A program made the position numbers and the translations under genes. A DNA stretch of 39,624 nt from a virus: positions 1 to 39,624 of the IMG/VR virus record IMGVR_UViG_3300042301_001828; one strand, written 5' to 3'. Shown one piece after another: positions 37,842 to 39,624 of this stretch. Numbering within the stretch: the first letter of the stretch is position 1; each line of letters starts with the position of its first letter. The notes under the pieces were generated by a model. The model had not been told where the DNA came from. It made no database searches and was given only the letters and a program-made list of their open reading frames with translations.

Positions 37842-38351
37842 GTGGAATTCACAACAAGTGAGCCAACATTCGGAATACCAGCAACTATAACACCAATGAC
37901 AGACCAAGTGGCAGTAACACCAGCGTATGACCCAAAGGCAACTATCTTAGTTCGCAAGGGTTACTACTATGGCACACCATCAGACTCAAAGTTTGAACTA
38001 GAAAATGCAGACGACATTTCCAGAGCGTTCTGGAGAGTAGATGCACTACAATCAACTAACAACAGTAACTCACGAGCACAAGACAAGTTAAAAGATTATC
38101 TTGTTGAGAACTTTGATGAGATTGGTGAAGAACACGCAACTGAAATTGCAAACATCTTTGGTATGGATTTATCAAAGACTGTTGATGTTGAATTCAATGT
38201 AACAATCAAAGCAACAATCTCTATTCCAGTTAATGAAGATGTGTCTGACTTAAGTGTCTATGACTTTGATGTTGAGATTTCTTCAAATGAATCTAGGTAT
38301 GAAGTTGATGAATTTGATGCAGACATTGATTCAATAGACGAAAGATACTAG
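37842..38351 (+). CDS. 169-residue acidic hypothetical protein
   Basis: This acidic protein starts at GTG 37842, with AAGGAGA 6 nt before it. The first 30 residues are Thr/Pro-rich (FTTSEPTFGIPATITPMTDQ). The middle is helical (NADDISRAFWRVDALQ, KDYLVENFDEIGEEHATEIA). The end has beta strands (VDVEFNVTIKATISIPV) and an Asp/Glu/Ser-rich tail. I do not recognise the family. The start lies 1 nt after the upstream stop, yet it has its own promoter inside that gene. Confidence 0.65.
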   Translation: MEFTTSEPTFGIPATITPMTDQVAVTPAYDPKATILVRKGYYYGTPSDSKFELENADDISRAFWRVDALQSTNNSNSRAQDKLKDYLVENFDEIGEEHATEIANIFGMDLSKTVDVEFNVTIKATISIPVNEDVSDLSVYDFDVEISSNESRYEVDEFDADIDSIDERY

Positions 38352-38361
38352 GTTTCCTAGT
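38347..38361 (+). terminator. ACTAGG-TTT-CCTAGT hairpin
   Basis: A perfect 6-bp stem with a 3-nt loop overlaps the stop codon of 37842-38351. No T tract follows. It may mark the end of the transcript. Confidence 0.4.
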
Positions 38362-38371
38362 AGGTAGGAAA

Positions 38372-38398
38372 GTCCTGGGCATTGACAATAAACTGCCC
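38372..38398 (+). repeat. GTCCTGGGCATTGAC...AAACTGCC element
   Basis: This element after 37842-38351 recurs as GTCCTGAGCATGACC...AAACTGC at 39598-39622 after the DUF932 gene, at the window's end. It marks the start of the 3' intergenic region in both places. Confidence 0.55.
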
Positions 38399-38414
38399 CC
38401 TCTCAAAGCTTGAT

Positions 38415-38466
38415 CCGCGCCCCGTTATCAAATCGTTATTTAAGAAGATTAAAAAATGCCCCTGAA
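38415..38466 (+). repeat. Intergenic module, DnaA box degenerate
   Basis: CCGCGCCCC (38415-38423), GTTATCA (a decayed DnaA box), TTTAAGAAG (38439-38447), CCCCTGAA (38459-38466). Confidence 0.6.
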
Positions 38467-38486
38467 ATGTCTGATGAGATTAGGAA

Positions 38487-38509
38487 ATGTCAGACCTCTG
38501 TGTTATAGT
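38487..38509 (+). promoter_or_regulatory. Repeated early promoter 11
   Basis: ATGTCAGAC, 8 bp, TATAGT. It serves the DUF932 gene at 38546. Confidence 0.8.
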
Positions 38510-38545
38510 AAGACTATTAAACAAACTACCTTATAGGAGAAAAAC

Positions 38546-39535
38546 GTGGCTGATGCAGTCGAAGTTATAAACGGTGTTGGTTCTATGTATTCATTTCGTG
38601 AACCTGCTTGGCATGGTCTAGGAACTGTTGTTACAGAAGAACACACTACAAGTGAAGTTATGGACATAGCACACTTATCAAATTGGAATGTACGTCTTGA
38701 AGATGTTCAACTACCTGAAGATTACACATCAAGCAAATCTAACTTTCTTGTTGTTCGTGACCACCCAGAAGACGGACACCCAGATGTTCTAGCAGTTGTT
38801 GGTGAGCGTTACCAAACTTTACAGAATGAAGAACTATTTGCTTTTGCAGATAATCTTCTTGACGGTGCTCGTTGGGAAACCGCTGGTTCACTAAAGAATG
38901 GTCGTGTTGTATTTGGTTCTCTTGCTCTTGAGCGTGAGACAGTGCTTGACCCAAGTGGCGTTGCAGATGTTGTAAAGTCTTACTTACTTGTAAACACATC
39001 ACATGACGGTTCTCTTGCTGTTCGTGCATCAGTAACACCTGTTCGTGTTGTGTGTGCTAACACTCTTGACATGGCTCTTCGTGGTGTTAAGCAGTCTTTC
39101 AAGATGCGACACACATCAACACTTGAGGGTCGTATCTTAGTTGCTCGTGAAGCATTGGGTCTTGCCAATACTTACATGGATGCTTTTGACAAAATGGCTC
39201 AAGAACTTATTGAAAAGGAAATCACAAAAGATACTTTCAATAAGATTGTTGAAAAGGCTTATCCAATGCCAAAGAAAGATGCAAAGGGTGCAATGACCAA
39301 GTGGGAAACCAAGATTGAATTGTTAGATGAGATTTTTGCATCAGACACAAACTCAATGATTAACAATACTGCTTGGGGTGCTTTCAACACATTGACTGAA
39401 AGACTTGACTGGTATCGCTCAGCCCGTAATGGCAACAACGAGGGAATCCTTGCAAGTGCATCAGGCTTTGACCCAGTTATCACAGCAGAAAAGAACAAAC
39501 TACTTTCCATTGTGAAAGAGGTTGCTTTCGCTTAG
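38546..39535 (+). CDS. DUF932 phage/plasmid-like protein
   Basis: This is a 329-residue protein of the DUF932 (TIGR03299, phage/plasmid-like) family. It has FREPAWHGLGTVV near the start, VVGERYQTLQNEELFAFAD, GRVVFGSLAL, LLVNTSHDGSLAVRASVTPV, RVVCANTLDMALRG and RHTSTLEGRI in order. The late TAWGAFNTLTERLDWYRSAR is typical of the family's C-terminal part. The family is common in phages and plasmids near recombination or replication genes, but its function is not established. Translation starts at GTG 38546, with TAGGAGA 7 nt before it. Confidence 0.85.
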   Translation: MADAVEVINGVGSMYSFREPAWHGLGTVVTEEHTTSEVMDIAHLSNWNVRLEDVQLPEDYTSSKSNFLVVRDHPEDGHPDVLAVVGERYQTLQNEELFAFADNLLDGARWETAGSLKNGRVVFGSLALERETVLDPSGVADVVKSYLLVNTSHDGSLAVRASVTPVRVVCANTLDMALRGVKQSFKMRHTSTLEGRILVAREALGLANTYMDAFDKMAQELIEKEITKDTFNKIVEKAYPMPKKDAKGAMTKWETKIELLDEIFASDTNSMINNTAWGAFNTLTERLDWYRSARNGNNEGILASASGFDPVITAEKNKLLSIVKEVAFA

Positions 39536-39597
39536 TAGGACAGAATCCGAACAGTAGGAAACTCTCAGTTACACAGAGTATAAATAAGGGTAGCACG

Positions 39598-39622
39598 GTC
39601 CTGAGCATGACCACTAAACTGC
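39598..39622 (+). repeat. Second copy of the 3' element, at the window edge
   Basis: GTCCTGAGCATGACC then ACTAAACTGC closely matches 38372-38398. By analogy a further GC box and promoter should lie just beyond the window. Confidence 0.5.
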
Positions 39623-39624
39623 TC

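Overview
The window is part of the genome of a tailed bacteriophage with AT-rich DNA. Its host is probably a low-GC actinobacterium, for example the freshwater Nanopelagicales. I infer this host from a DUF7455-type protein, a stand-alone domain like the N-terminus of actinobacterial IF-2, a DUF932 protein, holin-like and DUF2746-like membrane proteins, many leaderless or extended -10 genes, and a repeated promoter that matches the actinobacterial PafBC (RecA-independent DNA damage) promoter architecture. No host DNA, insertion sequence or CRISPR array was seen.

Left block, about 1-30.3 kb, is read almost wholly leftward and is the late or structural region. In order of transcription it holds a set of tail fibre genes (30.3-16.4 kb) that share short repeat motifs, a cupredoxin-like domain and a Cys/Tyr-rich insert. 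Next come two tandem copies of a small-protein plus GTP[IV].Q-protein pair, a GlcNAc-transferase-like enzyme, a zinc-binding DUF6171-like protein, a DNA methyltransferase and a DUF6065-like protein. A second fibre set ending in a His-rich tail collar protein follows, then a holin-like protein behind a perfect consensus sigma-70 promoter, a GT-B glycosyltransferase, a class II (B12) ribonucleotide reductase, a 1210-residue LamG-like protein and finally the portal protein, which is cut by the left edge. Two small genes (7474-7695 and 27542-27763) run the other way.

Middle, about 30.3-32.4 kb, is the switch region. It has a consensus-like leftward promoter aimed at the structural genes, a leftward cluster of very small membrane and zinc-ribbon genes ended by an intrinsic terminator, a roughly 230-nt strongly structured leader or ncRNA, and a cluster of DnaA boxes next to divergent promoters. 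The last feature makes it a candidate replication origin.

Right block, about 32.4-39.6 kb, is read rightward and looks like the early region. It consists of many small genes in short units, plus a tRNA-Asp, two conserved phage proteins of unknown function, a YubB/DUF1281-like protein and a DUF932 protein. Each unit is led by the same 23-bp promoter: 11 rightward copies here, plus 3 leftward in the middle region. Most copies lie behind a composite intergenic module made of a GCCGCGCCCC box, often a perfect DnaA box, TTAAGAA and CCCCTGAA. This repeated control system, which would tie early phage transcription to host DNA-damage regulation and to DnaA, is the most interesting part of the window.
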